A stretch of DNA of 64,000 bases from Mesorhizobium sp. B2-3-4. GTDB taxonomy: Bacteria; Pseudomonadota; Alphaproteobacteria; Rhizobiales; Rhizobiaceae. The notes below the pieces were generated by a model. It worked only from the letters and a program-made list of their open reading frames with translations, did no database searches and had not been told where the DNA came from. Shown here piece after piece: positions 1-8,230 of this stretch. Position 1 is the stretch's first letter; the number at the start of each line of letters is the position of its first letter. The translations under genes and the position numbers were made by a program. The DNA lies in assembly GCF_006442315.1 (NCBI RefSeq), contig NZ_VFVY01000020.1:62001-126000 (forward strand), in the 5' to 3' direction.

Positions 1-91
1 ATTTGACGCGGATGCGCTTGGGGCTGTGGAGCACATTGACGAGGCGCGGAGTGGTGGCTTCGCGGGGCTGGAGGTTCGGCGCGGCGGTCAT
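1..91 (-). CDS. N-terminus of an unidentified protein, cut by window edge
   Basis: An open frame of 30 codons begins at an ATG at 91-89 and runs off the left edge with no stop. The peptide starts MTAAPNLQPREATTPRL and does not reach a recognisable domain. It starts only 10 bases after the stop of the upstream flavin monooxygenase on the same strand, so the two are probably co-transcribed. There is no strong Shine-Dalgarno sequence. A transport or flavin reductase function would fit the neighbourhood, but nothing visible supports either. Confidence 0.45.
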   Translation of the reverse strand, partial: MTAAPNLQPREATTPRLVNVLHSPKRIRVK

Positions 92-101
92 GGTCGGGTC
101 C

Positions 102-1454
102 TCAGGATACGGCGCGCGCATTGGCGCGCTGCTCGGCGAAGCGGTTGGCGGGGCGGGCGAGGCCGAAGCGGTCGCGCAGCGTGCCCGGCGCGTACTCGAC
201 CGGGACCAGGCCACGCCGCTGCAGCTCCGGAACCACCTGTTCGGCGAAATTCACCCAGTCTTCCGGCAGCAGCGGGAACATCAGGTTGAAGCCGTCGCAG
301 GCGCCCGAGACGAACCAGTCTTCGAGCTGGTCGGCGATCTGCTTTGGCGTGCCGGCCACCGTCGGCACCGAGCCGCTGTTGGCGAGCTTGCGGGCGATGT
401 CGCGCAGGCTGAGATTCTGCTGCGACCATTGCTTGACCCGGTTGAGCGAGGTGCGCCCGCCATTGAAGGTGCTTTCGTCCGGCAACGGCGGCAGCGGCCC
501 GTCCGGCGGATAGGCGGACAGGTCGATGCCGCTCCAGCTCGACAACAGGTCGATGCCGACCTGGTCGGGCAGCAGCGTCTGCAGATAGGCCTGCTTGTCG
601 CGCCCTTCCGCTTCGGAGGCGGCGACGATGGGCAGGATGCCGGGCAGAATCTTGAAGCTCTCCGGCCGCCTGCCATGGCGCGCCAGCCGCTCGTTGATGT
701 CCTGCCGGTATCTGATCCCGTCCTCGCGCGTCGAGAAGATGGCGAAATGCACGTCGGCCTGCGCGGTGGCGAAATTCTTGCCGTCCTCGGACGAGCCGGC
801 CTGCACGATCAGCGGATGGCCCTGCGGCGGCCGCGACACGTTGAGCGGCCCGCGCACCTTGAAATGCTTGCCCTTGTGGTCGATCGGGTGGACCTTGTCG
901 GGGTCGGCGAAATAGCCCGTCTGCTTGTCGATGAGGAGCGCCTCGTCCTCCCAGCTGTCCCACAGCGCCTTGACGATATCGAGGAACTCGCCGGCGCGCT
1001 CATAGCGGAAGGCGTGCTCGATATTGCCGTCGCGGCCGAAATTACGCGCCTCCTCGTCCATCGCCGAGGTGACGACGTTCCACGACGCCCTGCCGCCGCT
1101 GATATGGTCGAGCGAGGCGAACTGGCGCGCGATGTTGTAGGGCTCGCTGTAGGAGCTCGACGCCGTGGCGATCAGCCCGATATGCCGGGTGGCGCCGGCC
1201 AGCGCCGACAAGAGCGTCAACGGTTCGAGCCGCGCATTGGCATAGTGGGCGACGCCGCTCTTCACCGAATCCCAGATCGAGACGTGGTCGGCGACGAAGA
1301 TGGTGTCGATGCGCGCCCGCTCCGCCGCCTGCACCAGGTCACGGTAATAGTCGAAGCCGAGCACCTCGCGCCCCGGCGCGCGGGGATGGCGCCAGGCCAT
1401 GCGATGGTCGCCCTGCGGGTTGAAGAAGAACGCGCTGAGGATGAGGTGCGACAT
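102..1454 (-). CDS. LLM class flavin-dependent monooxygenase, NtaA/SnaA/DszA type
   Basis: A 450-residue protein of the bacterial luciferase superfamily, in the subgroup of nitrilotriacetate and dibenzothiophene-sulfone monooxygenases. These use FMNH2 from a separate reductase to oxidise small organic substrates. The N-terminus (LILSAFFFNPQGDHRMAWRH) and the stretches DTIFVADHVSIWD, IGLIATASSSYSEPYN, RASWNVVTS and GHPLIVQAGSSEDGKNFA are typical of this subgroup, and the length is normal. An AAGGA-like site precedes the ATG. It is divergent from a peptide ABC ATPase gene at 1654, a pairing common in rhizobial clusters for uptake and oxidation of N- or S-containing compounds. The substrate cannot be read from the sequence. 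Confidence 0.88.
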   Translation of the reverse strand: MSHLILSAFFFNPQGDHRMAWRHPRAPGREVLGFDYYRDLVQAAERARIDTIFVADHVSIWDSVKSGVAHYANARLEPLTLLSALAGATRHIGLIATASSSYSEPYNIARQFASLDHISGGRASWNVVTSAMDEEARNFGRDGNIEHAFRYERAGEFLDIVKALWDSWEDEALLIDKQTGYFADPDKVHPIDHKGKHFKVRGPLNVSRPPQGHPLIVQAGSSEDGKNFATAQADVHFAIFSTREDGIRYRQDINERLARHGRRPESFKILPGILPIVAASEAEGRDKQAYLQTLLPDQVGIDLLSSWSGIDLSAYPPDGPLPPLPDESTFNGGRTSLNRVKQWSQQNLSLRDIARKLANSGSVPTVAGTPKQIADQLEDWFVSGACDGFNLMFPLLPEDWVNFAEQVVPELQRRGLVPVEYAPGTLRDRFGLARPANRFAEQRANARAVS

Positions 1455-1653
1455 CTCTGGTTTCCTTGCCTTCGGGTGACCGAAATCCGCAGCGCGACGG
1501 CGTCTGGCCGTGCCCCGAAAATCGTCCTGTCCTCAAGAAGCTAGATTGCGTCCGAGCTTAATTCGAGTAATTTTATAGAGATTGTTTCATATGAAAGCGG
1601 AAGCGATTGCCTCCAATCGCGCCGCGCGCGCAAAAAGTGGTTTCGGGTCACCC

Positions 1654-3486
1654 ATGTCGTCAGTTCTGCCATCCTCGTCGTCGGTTCTGAACGTCGAGCA
1701 TCTATCGGTTTCCTACGCCGGCGCCGGGCGCATCCATCGCGCGGTCGATGACATCTCGCTGGCGATCGGCCAGGGCGAAGCGCTCGGCCTGGTCGGCGAA
1801 TCCGGCTCCGGCAAGAGCTCGGTGGCGCTGGCCGTGCTTCGCTATCTGCCGAGACACGCCCGCGTCGAGGCCGCACAGCTCGCCTTCGAGAACCGCGAGA
1901 TCCGCGACCTCTCGGCCGTCGAGCTGCGCCGGCTGCGCGGCGACCGCATCGCCGCCGTCTACCAGCATCCGGGTTCGGCGCTGAACCCGAGTATGACCAT
2001 TGGCGGCCAGATCGCCGAGACCCTGCTGCGCCATCGCGCGATGCACCGCGACGACGCGCAGGCGCGCGCCGAACAACTGCTCGGCCGCGTGCGCGTCGCC
2101 AACCCCGAGCGCGTGCTGCGGCTCTATCCGCACGAATTGTCGGGCGGCATGCAGCAGCGCGCCAACATCGCCATTGCGATAGCGCTCGACCCGGCGCTGC
2201 TGGTGATGGACGAGCCGACCACCGCGCTCGACGCCAGCGTCCAGTCCGAGATCATCGCCATCCTCGACGATCTGCGCCGCGAGCACCGCACCTCGATCCT
2301 TTTGATCAGCCACGACATCAATCTGATCCGCCGCTCCTGCGACCGCGTCTCGGTGATGCAGGCCGGCGCGATCGTCGAAACCGGTATGTCGGAAGACGTC
2401 TTCGACAATCCGCGCCACGCCTATACGCGCGCGCTGGTCGCCGCGATCCCGACACTGACCCGCACCAAGCGCGACGGCAGGCTGGCCGAGGATGCCGGCC
2501 CCATGGACCTCACTTCGGATGCGCCTGCCGGCGAGAGCGAGGACAACGCCCTGCCCGCGTCGCGGCGCGAGATCGCCCTCTCCTGCCGCGGGATAAAACA
2601 ATCCTTCGGCGGCCAGCCGGTGCTGCACGGCATCGACCTCGACATCGCCGCCGGCGAGACCTTCGGGCTGATCGGCGAATCCGGCTCCGGCAAATCGACT
2701 CTGGCGCGCATCGTCACCGGACTGCAGCCGCCGGCGGCGGGCAGCGTCGAACTGTTCGGCAAGGCGGTCGCGCCGCTCGTCGAGCGCCGACAGCCGGTCG
2801 AGCGCCGCGACGTGCAGATGGTGTTCCAGTCGCCCGACCGCACGCTGAACCCGCGCCAGCGCATCGGCCGCATCCTTGGCCGCCCGCTGCGGCGGCTGGC
2901 CGGCCTGCCGCGCCGCGCCGTGCCGCAGCGCGTGGGCGACCTGCTGGCCTCGGTCCGGCTTGCCCGCACGACGGCGGAACAGAAGCCCGGCACACTGTCG
3001 GGCGGCCAGCGCCAGCGCACGGCGATTGCCCGCGCCTTCGCCGGCCTGCCGCGGCTGGTGGTGCTCGACGAGCCGACCTCGGCGCTCGACGTCTCGGTGC
3101 AGGCGACCGTGCTCAACCTGCTCAACGATCTTCAGAAAACGAAAGATACCGCCTATCTCTTCATCAGCCATGATCTGCGCGTCGTGCGCTACATGGCCGA
3201 CCGCATCGGCGTGATCTATCGCGGCCGCCTGGTCGAGACCGGCACCTCCGACCAGATTTTTGCCGGTCCCAACCACCCCTACACGCAGATGCTGCTGGCC
3301 GCGTCTTCCAATGAGGCGCCGGCCGCGACAACGGCCGAAGCACAAGCCGTCATCGAAGACGGTCCTCGCGGCTGCGCCTTCGCCGGCCGCTGCCCGCTGG
3401 CCGATGCCGGCTGCCTCGAGGCGGAGCCCGTGGCGCGCGAGGTTGAAGCCGGCCATGTCATCGCCTGCTGGAAACGTGCCGGCTGA
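1654..3486 (+). CDS. Double ATP-binding protein of a peptide/nickel-type ABC transporter
   Basis: About 610 residues holding two complete ABC ATPase modules in one chain, equivalent to a DppD-DppF fusion. Module 1 has Walker A GESGSGKSS, signature LSGGMQQR and Walker B LLVMDEPTTALD. Module 2 has GESGSGKST, LSGGQRQR and LVVLDEPTSALD. The C-terminus carries the cysteine-containing oligopeptide/dipeptide tail (GCAFAGRCPLADAGC, ending CWKRAG). It would power import through permeases not present in this window. The frame is open from a TTG at 1582, but the stretch before the ATG at 1654 looks like intergenic sequence, so I start at 1654. Its 3' end is repeated as a remnant at 4571-4608. Confidence 0.87.
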   Translation: MSSVLPSSSSVLNVEHLSVSYAGAGRIHRAVDDISLAIGQGEALGLVGESGSGKSSVALAVLRYLPRHARVEAAQLAFENREIRDLSAVELRRLRGDRIAAVYQHPGSALNPSMTIGGQIAETLLRHRAMHRDDAQARAEQLLGRVRVANPERVLRLYPHELSGGMQQRANIAIAIALDPALLVMDEPTTALDASVQSEIIAILDDLRREHRTSILLISHDINLIRRSCDRVSVMQAGAIVETGMSEDVFDNPRHAYTRALVAAIPTLTRTKRDGRLAEDAGPMDLTSDAPAGESEDNALPASRREIALSCRGIKQSFGGQPVLHGIDLDIAAGETFGLIGESGSGKSTLARIVTGLQPPAAGSVELFGKAVAPLVERRQPVERRDVQMVFQSPDRTLNPRQRIGRILGRPLRRLAGLPRRAVPQRVGDLLASVRLARTTAEQKPGTLSGGQRQRTAIARAFAGLPRLVVLDEPTSALDVSVQATVLNLLNDLQKTKDTAYLFISHDLRVVRYMADRIGVIYRGRLVETGTSDQIFAGPNHPYTQMLLAASSNEAPAATTAEAQAVIEDGPRGCAFAGRCPLADAGCLEAEPVAREVEAGHVIACWKRAG

Positions 3487-3550
3487 GGCGGGCCCTATCC
3501 GCCGAGACAAGGCCGGTGCACCGGCGATTTGAGCGGCTCGATGCCGAGCG

Positions 3551-4399
3551 TTAAATCCGGCAGACCGCCATGACGAAGAACTCGCGGTAGCAGAAATCGG
3601 GATCGTCGAGCAGGCGATCCGGCCGCTGCGTCAGCTCCCGCCAATAGGCCTGGTCCGCGTCAGGCAAGGCATAACCGGGCGCGACGCTGGCAAAATAGGC
3701 CAGGAGGTCGCGAACATAGTCGCGCGTGAAGCCAGGCGCGGGCGCCCAGCGCTCTACCAGCCAGCCCTTGCGGCTGACGACCTCGAGGCCCGCCTGCCGC
3801 AGACGCGCCGGCAGCGTCGAACCGCAATCGGTGCCGAGCACGCCCCGGTCGCGAAACCCCTGCAGCCTGGCGGCCATGAAGCGCGCCAAAAGGGCCCGCT
3901 CCATGGGCAGTATCTGCAGGATGGTCGAATCGAAATCCTTGACGGCGAAGATGCCGCCCGGCTTCAGCACGCGCCTGGCTTCGCCGACGGCAAGCTCGAA
4001 CTCGGCCGGCGTCAGATACTGCATGACATTGCCGGACCAGACGCAATCGAACGATGCGTCGGCGAAGGGCAGCGACAGGATGCTGCCGACTTCAGTGGCA
4101 ATTTCCGGCGGCTCGGGCAGCGTGCCCGCCAGCGCCTCGACCCGGCCGATATTTTCAGGCGCGAGGTCGAGCGCGGCGATAAAGCCGGATGGGCCGACGG
4201 CCCTGGCGATGAGCGGCAGGAAGCCGCCGCTGCCGCACCCGGCGTCGAGCACGCGCCAGCCCGGGTGGATACCGGCGTCGAGCAAGGCCGCCTCGTATTC
4301 GGGCCGCGACGATTCGAAATGAAGATCGAGCCAGCCGGCCTCGCTCGCTTCGTGACCGGTGGACGTTTGGTTCCTGCCAGACAAAGAATGACCCCCCAT
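3551..4399 (-). CDS. Class I SAM-dependent methyltransferase
   Basis: A 282-residue protein with the Rossmann methyltransferase motifs: motif I VLDAGCGSGGFLPL near residues 49-62, an acidic motif II AALDLAPEN, and motif IV/post-I FDCVWSGNVMQYL followed by ARRVLKPGGIFAVKDFD. This is the UbiE/Methyltransf_11 pattern. The C-terminal 100 residues probably form the substrate-binding part, and the substrate is unknown. It converges with the ABC ATPase gene, with 64 bases between them. The block holding it lies between the true 3' end of that ATPase gene and a second remnant copy of the same 3' end, which suggests a later insertion here. Confidence 0.85.
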   Translation of the reverse strand: MGGHSLSGRNQTSTGHEASEAGWLDLHFESSRPEYEAALLDAGIHPGWRVLDAGCGSGGFLPLIARAVGPSGFIAALDLAPENIGRVEALAGTLPEPPEIATEVGSILSLPFADASFDCVWSGNVMQYLTPAEFELAVGEARRVLKPGGIFAVKDFDSTILQILPMERALLARFMAARLQGFRDRGVLGTDCGSTLPARLRQAGLEVVSRKGWLVERWAPAPGFTRDYVRDLLAYFASVAPGYALPDADQAYWRELTQRPDRLLDDPDFCYREFFVMAVCRI

Positions 4400-4415
4400 G
4401 GCGCGACGGGATAGA

Positions 4416-4458
4416 GCAATTCCAGGAAAAGTGTGAGCGGTTTTCCGTCCGGAATTGC
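4416..4458. repeat. Palindromic intergenic repeat element
   Basis: The outer arms GCAATTCC and GGAATTGC (4416-4423 and 4451-4458) pair perfectly, and inner arms GGAAAA and TTTTCC (4425-4430, 4441-4446) extend the stem. The sequence resembles a dispersed palindromic element that I associate with rhizobial intergenic regions. A degraded relative is visible at about 34401. The copy number in the genome cannot be judged from one window. Confidence 0.6.
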
Positions 4459-4570
4459 GTCAAAAACAAAGGGATAGAAGCGTACCCGACGGCATCGCGC
4501 AATGCCCTGGCGAAACAGCGCTGAGCCGGCGCCGGTCTAAGCCGGCAGGGAGCTATTGCGCGCGGCCGAA

Positions 4571-4608
4571 CCGGCCATGGCATCGCCTGCTGGAAGCGTG
4601 CCGGCTGA
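4571..4608 (+). pseudogene. Remnant 3' end of a peptide ABC ATPase gene
   Basis: In the frame ending at the TGA at 4606-4608 this stretch reads TGHGIACWKRAG-stop, nearly identical to the last codons (AGHVIACWKRAG-stop) of the double ATPase gene at 3449-3486. About 36 of 38 bases match. No intact upstream coding sequence accompanies it, so it is a scar of duplication or recombination rather than a gene. Confidence 0.65.
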
Positions 4609-4678
4609 TCACGGCTGAAGACAAGCCGCCCCTGCTTCGGCTAGAGTTTCGCTGGAAACCGGGCGAAGGAGCATCGCG

Positions 4679-5110
4679 ATGAGCAAAGCCAATCCAACGC
4701 CGGCCGGGCAGCCACGGCCTCTCGCCGAGATCGCCAGCTATCACGCCCATATCTATTTCGGCGACGCCGCCCAGCGCCGACACGCCGAATGGCTGCGCCA
4801 GCGCATCGGCGAACGCTTCCGCGTGCGCCTCGGCAGTTGGCGCGACGAGCCGGTCGGCCCGCATGAGCAGGCCATGTACCAGGTCTCCTTCGCCACCGAA
4901 ATCTTCGCCACGCTGGTGCCCTGGCTGATGCTGAACCATGGCGGCCTGAGCATCCTCGTCCACCCCAACACCACCAACCCCAAGCGCGACCACACGGTCG
5001 ACCCGATCTGGATCGGCCGGTCGCTCGGCGTGCACGGCGAGGTGCTGGGCGAGGAGGACGAGGCGGAAGAGGCGCTGGAGGTGAACACGCAGCCGACGCT
5101 GGAGGCGTGA
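4679..5110 (+). CDS. DOPA 4,5-dioxygenase family protein
   Basis: A 143-residue protein of the DOPA 4,5-dioxygenase family (Dopa_DO). The bacterial members are small, single-domain and probably iron-dependent extradiol-type enzymes. Visible hallmarks are SYHAHIYF near residues 20-27, HEQAMYQVSF in the middle and the metal-ligand region GGLSILVHPNT near residues 87-97. The length is normal for the bacterial family. GAAGGAG precedes the ATG. The natural substrate in bacteria is often unknown, and a true DOPA activity is not implied. Confidence 0.85.
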   Translation: MSKANPTPAGQPRPLAEIASYHAHIYFGDAAQRRHAEWLRQRIGERFRVRLGSWRDEPVGPHEQAMYQVSFATEIFATLVPWLMLNHGGLSILVHPNTTNPKRDHTVDPIWIGRSLGVHGEVLGEEDEAEEALEVNTQPTLEA

Positions 5111-5179
5111 GGGCGCGCGGACCCGCGATGAGGGCCTCGCGCGCAGCGGCGGTTCGATGATCCCCTGGGAAATGACAAG

Positions 5180-6142
5180 ATGAACAATTCCGCCGAAACC
5201 TTGCCCTATCTGTCGGCCGCACTGCTCGACCACCTGTCGATCCCCACGGCCGACTTGGTGGACGAGATCGAACGCCAGATATCAGGCCAGCGGCGCGGCG
5301 AGGTCTGGTGCGCGCCGAAGGCCGTCGTGCAGCCCGGCGACGACCGCTACATCATGGCGACGCTCGGCGTTGCCTCGACGCCGCCGGTGCTGGCGACGAA
5401 ATCGCTGGTCGTCAATCCGCGCAATGCCGGGCGCGGGCTGCCGACGCTGAATTCGCTGATCACGCTGCTCGACGCCGAAACCGGCCTGCCGCTCGCCCTG
5501 GTCGACGGCAATTGGGTGACGGAGAAACGCACGGCTGCCTTGAGCGCCGTCGCCGCCAGGCGCATGGCCGCAAGCGACGCATCGTCGCTCGCCTTCATCG
5601 GCTGCGGCGTTCAGGCGCGTGGCCACCTCGAAGTCTTCGCCGACCTCTTCCCCTTGCGCGAAATCCGCGCCTTCGGCCGCGGCGCCGCCAACCGCGACGC
5701 GCTGTGCGAGATGGCGCGTGCGCGGGGGCTGGAAGCCATCCCCTGCGACACGCCGAGGCAAGCGCTGGAAGGCGCCGACATGGTGGTGACGTCGGTGACC
5801 CTGGTGCCCAGGCCCACGCCCTTCCTCGACGCCAACTGGCTGAAATCAGGAAGCTTCACCGTGATGACCGACCAGGCCCTGCCCTGGCTGGCCGAAACCA
5901 TGACCCGCTTCGACCGCATCATCGTCGACGATCTGGAGCAGGAGAAGACCATGGCCAGGCCCATGATCGACCCCGCCACGGCCGCCGGCGATTTGACGGG
6001 GCTGGTGTGCGGGGATTTTGCCGGGCGGGAGAACGCACATGAGACGACGGCGTTCGTGTTCCGGGGGCTGGCCGTGGGGGACCTGGCGGTGGCGGGGCTG
6101 GTGTATCAAAGGGCGAAGATGGCAGGGGTGGTCGCCGCCTAG
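5180..6142 (+). CDS. Ornithine cyclodeaminase/mu-crystallin family protein
   Basis: A 320-residue member of the ornithine cyclodeaminase family, NAD(P)-dependent enzymes that include ornithine cyclodeaminase, alanine dehydrogenase and ketimine reductases. The nucleotide-binding fold is visible as SLAFIGCGVQARGHLEVF around residues 137-154, with upstream GLPLALVDGNWVTEKRTAALSAVA typical of the family, quoted here only in part: RTAALSAVAARRMA. The dehydrogenase-like end VTSVTLVPRPTPFLDANWLK is also intact. The substrate cannot be assigned. A decayed copy of bases 5783-5926 of this gene lies at 7230-7363. Confidence 0.86.
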   Translation: MNNSAETLPYLSAALLDHLSIPTADLVDEIERQISGQRRGEVWCAPKAVVQPGDDRYIMATLGVASTPPVLATKSLVVNPRNAGRGLPTLNSLITLLDAETGLPLALVDGNWVTEKRTAALSAVAARRMAASDASSLAFIGCGVQARGHLEVFADLFPLREIRAFGRGAANRDALCEMARARGLEAIPCDTPRQALEGADMVVTSVTLVPRPTPFLDANWLKSGSFTVMTDQALPWLAETMTRFDRIIVDDLEQEKTMARPMIDPATAAGDLTGLVCGDFAGRENAHETTAFVFRGLAVGDLAVAGLVYQRAKMAGVVAA

Positions 6143-6197
6143 CAATGCCGCTGCCGTGGGCGGGACCGATCCCCAGGCCCGCCCTTGCCCGCCGCGG

Positions 6198-6647
6198 CTA
6201 TTCCTGCCAGTTGCCGTTCCGCCACGCGATGAGCTTGTCGAGCCAGCCGGCGAAGCGTTTCCAGCAGACGTCGCTGGCGATCAGCCGGGCCGGCTCGTAG
6301 TTCGTCGCGACGATGACCTCGAAGACCAGGCTTCGTGGCTTTGCCACGTCCGGAACGGGCAAGTTCAGATAACCGAAATAGAGCGTGACGATCTCCTTGC
6401 CCGCCTCCTGCATCTCCTCCAGGAAACGCAGGCATTTGTCGCAGGCAACCAGCGACGGCGTGAGAAGCACAAGCGCGATCTGGTCGAAGTCATCGTCGGC
6501 CGCCGTCACCGGGACGCTGGCATCGGGGTGGTAGATGCGCACCCTTTCCATCCAGAACTGCCGCATCTGGCGCGCGATCATGGTGTCGGCGCCGCTGGTG
6601 ACGAGCAGGATCTTGCGCGGCGGCCTGGTCACTCCGGTCCGCGGCAC
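6198..6647 (-). CDS. Small protein with a TIR-like/flavodoxin-like fold, function unknown
   Basis: About 150 residues. I see a first strand RKILLVTSGADTMIARQMRQ, a central strand QIALVLLTPSLVACDKC, a helix LRFLEEMQEAGKE and a third strand IVTLYFGYLN, then a C-terminal helix ending WLDKLIAWRNGNWQE. The order, and the phrase LLTPSLVACDKCLRFLEE, recall TIR domains, where a serine/cysteine stretch precedes the catalytic helix, but no SARM1-type glutamate is certain. The open frame extends to 6728, but that part overlaps the upstream gene, so the GTG at 6647 (or 6632) is the likelier start. It sits just downstream of a secreted protein on the same strand. Confidence 0.55.
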   Translation of the reverse strand: MPRTGVTRPPRKILLVTSGADTMIARQMRQFWMERVRIYHPDASVPVTAADDDFDQIALVLLTPSLVACDKCLRFLEEMQEAGKEIVTLYFGYLNLPVPDVAKPRSLVFEVIVATNYEPARLIASDVCWKRFAGWLDKLIAWRNGNWQE

Positions 6648-6672
6648 CGTCGCGATGCGGGTTTGCCGGCCC

Positions 6673-7143
6673 TCAGTACCAGCACTCGGTGCTCTGCACG
6701 GGACTGCACCCCTTGTAGAGTTCGACACCGCCCGCGACCTCCGCGAAGTGGTAGTTGGGCAGAAGACTGCAATCGCCCATATAGGCGCGCCGTGCCGGCA
6801 AGGTGTAGCGCTTTTCCTGATAGCCCGGCACGTAGGACGCGTCGAAATTGACGATCACGAACCATTTGGAATCGTCGGGATCGTTGATGTCCCCTTCGGC
6901 CTGCATGCCCGCGATCGTCGGCCGGAACGAGTATCCCGGCGTGATGTTCTCGACACTGAGCGCGCCGTCGTCGACGCAATTCTCGAAGTTCTCGTCGCAC
7001 ACCTTCGCGCTGAAATTCACCTGCCCCGTCTTGCCCGCGATTCCGGCGATACAGACCCCCCGGATGATCGTATCCGCGCGCGACACGCCAACCGACATCG
7101 CCAAGGCCGCCACGACCAAAGGCACAGTTCTCGAAAATAGCAT
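6673..7143 (-). CDS. Secreted protein of unknown function
   Basis: A 156-residue protein with a clear signal peptide (MLFSRTVPLVVAALAMSVG, cleavage after SRA near residue 23). The mature part has at least six cysteines in pairs (GVCIAG, KVCDENFENCVDD, GDCSLL, KGCSPVQSTECWY), as in disulphide-bonded periplasmic proteins. GGGGA lies about 8 bases before the ATG. I do not recognise a family. The next gene starts 25 bases downstream on the same strand. The pair sits between the ornithine cyclodeaminase gene and its decayed partial copy, so it may be an inserted block. Confidence 0.7.
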   Translation of the reverse strand: MLFSRTVPLVVAALAMSVGVSRADTIIRGVCIAGIAGKTGQVNFSAKVCDENFENCVDDGALSVENITPGYSFRPTIAGMQAEGDINDPDDSKWFVIVNFDASYVPGYQEKRYTLPARRAYMGDCSLLPNYHFAEVAGGVELYKGCSPVQSTECWY

Positions 7144-7229
7144 TTATTAATCCCCATAAGCCCGAGGCCAGCTAAGCATTGGTTCGGTTAGAACTCAACC
7201 GGGGGGGATTTGGGGGCGGCCCCGAAAGT

Positions 7230-7363
7230 GTGGTGACGTGGGTACGCTCGAAATACGCCGGCTGCGATGATATCTGGCGCAAGCCCGCAAGCTTCACCAT
7301 GACGACCGACAGGCCCTGCCATGGCTGGCCGAAACGGTGCCTTGCTGCGACCGCGTCATCGTC
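7230..7363 (+). pseudogene. Decayed fragment of an ornithine cyclodeaminase-like gene
   Basis: The stretch matches bases 5783-5926 of the intact ornithine cyclodeaminase-family gene, with shared words such as GTGGTGACGT, GCAAGCTTCACC-like sequence, AGGCCCTGCC, TGGCTGGCCGAAAC and ATCATCGTC-like sequence. It has about ten bases fewer and several frame breaks. One frame still gives SFTMTTDRPCHGWP, against SFTVMTDQALPWLA in the intact gene. There is no start or intact frame, so it is a remnant. Confidence 0.7.
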
Positions 7364-7390
7364 TCCGTTTCCGCGAAACGGTGAAACGCT

Positions 7391-7873
7391 CTAAGAAATG
7401 GACAGGATCTCGAGTTCGCGCGGCCCCAGCTGGACAACATCGCCAACGGCCTTGCCGATCAGCGCTATGGCGACCGGCGACCCATGTGAGATGGACGCTC
7501 GGGACGGGTCGGCCTCATCCTCGCCGACGATACGGAAGGTCTGGGTGCGGCCATCGTCCCGCGCGAATGTAACGGTATGCCCGAAGGCGATCACATCATG
7601 GGACGTCGGCACCGGCATGAGCCGAGCCGTCCGGACGCGTTCGGCATAATAGGAGACATCGCGAACCGGAACCGCCGACTGCCGCCGCCTCTCATTGACA
7701 TCCTCCAGCACGCTGGCCGCCTCCAGCGCCTGCCGGGCGCGCGCCAGCTCATCATGCAACATCTTGAGCCCCGCCTCGGTGACGAGGTTGATCCGATCGG
7801 AGACAGGCCGAGCCGGCAGGATGGTCTCCGATGCCGCCTCCGCACTTTCCTCCTTGGCAAAGGCTACGCTCAA
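7391..7873 (-). CDS. GreA/GreB family transcription elongation factor
   Basis: About 160 residues from a TTG at 7873, the usual length of GreA/GreB proteins. The N-terminal part (INLVTEAGLKMLHDELARAR, then LEDVNERRRQ) is the expected coiled-coil, and the C-terminal globular domain reads VIAFGHTVTFARDDGRTQTF, IVGEDEADPSRASIS, SPVAIALIGKAVGDVV. These factors bind the RNA polymerase secondary channel and stimulate cleavage of backtracked RNA. The open frame continues upstream to 8080, but that part is low-quality sequence. GGAG lies 10 bases before the TTG. It is a lone paralogue, not the main housekeeping greA context. Confidence 0.78.
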   Translation of the reverse strand: MSVAFAKEESAEAASETILPARPVSDRINLVTEAGLKMLHDELARARQALEAASVLEDVNERRRQSAVPVRDVSYYAERVRTARLMPVPTSHDVIAFGHTVTFARDDGRTQTFRIVGEDEADPSRASISHGSPVAIALIGKAVGDVVQLGPRELEILSIS

Positions 7874-8230
7874 TGGGGAGTAACTCCGTGTGGGATGGTG
7901 TTGGTTAGGGGATAGCGCATGGGTGGGGATAAAGCTGCAAGAATTCGATGGGTGGCTTTGGGGGAATGGCGACAGGGGTCGACGGCAGGTCTGCTCCCTT
8001 GCCCTCAATGCCGGAACTGGACGGTCCCTCTTGCGGCCAAAAGCTGTCGGACGGCAATGCGCCTCATCCCGGACGTTCAAGCAAACTTTGCTCTCACCTG
8101 AAAGCGGACGTTCCGCCCCCTCTCACAAGTGGCGGCCTTGGATCTCGCCTTCGCGACTCACGGCTACGTTGCGATAGCCGAGCGCTCATTGTAACAGTTT
8201 CGGTGCCTTATCGAATGAGAGCGTCGCAAC
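7874..8230. other. Intergenic stretch left of the four-gene island
   Basis: About 357 bases between the GreA-like gene and the divergent GHKL kinase gene. I see no convincing gene. It should contain the promoter of the 8231-13714 operon, but I cannot name a -10/-35 pair with confidence. Confidence 0.5.

Noticed and set aside
3-1544. 513-codon open frame on the plus strand over the flavin monooxygenase
   Set aside because: It is the reverse-strand shadow of a well-conserved gene; its Arg- and Ala-rich composition and lack of motifs mark it as non-coding.
1702-3510. 602-codon minus-strand frame across the double ABC ATPase
   Set aside because: The plus-strand frame has all ABC motifs in order; the minus frame is a high-GC shadow.
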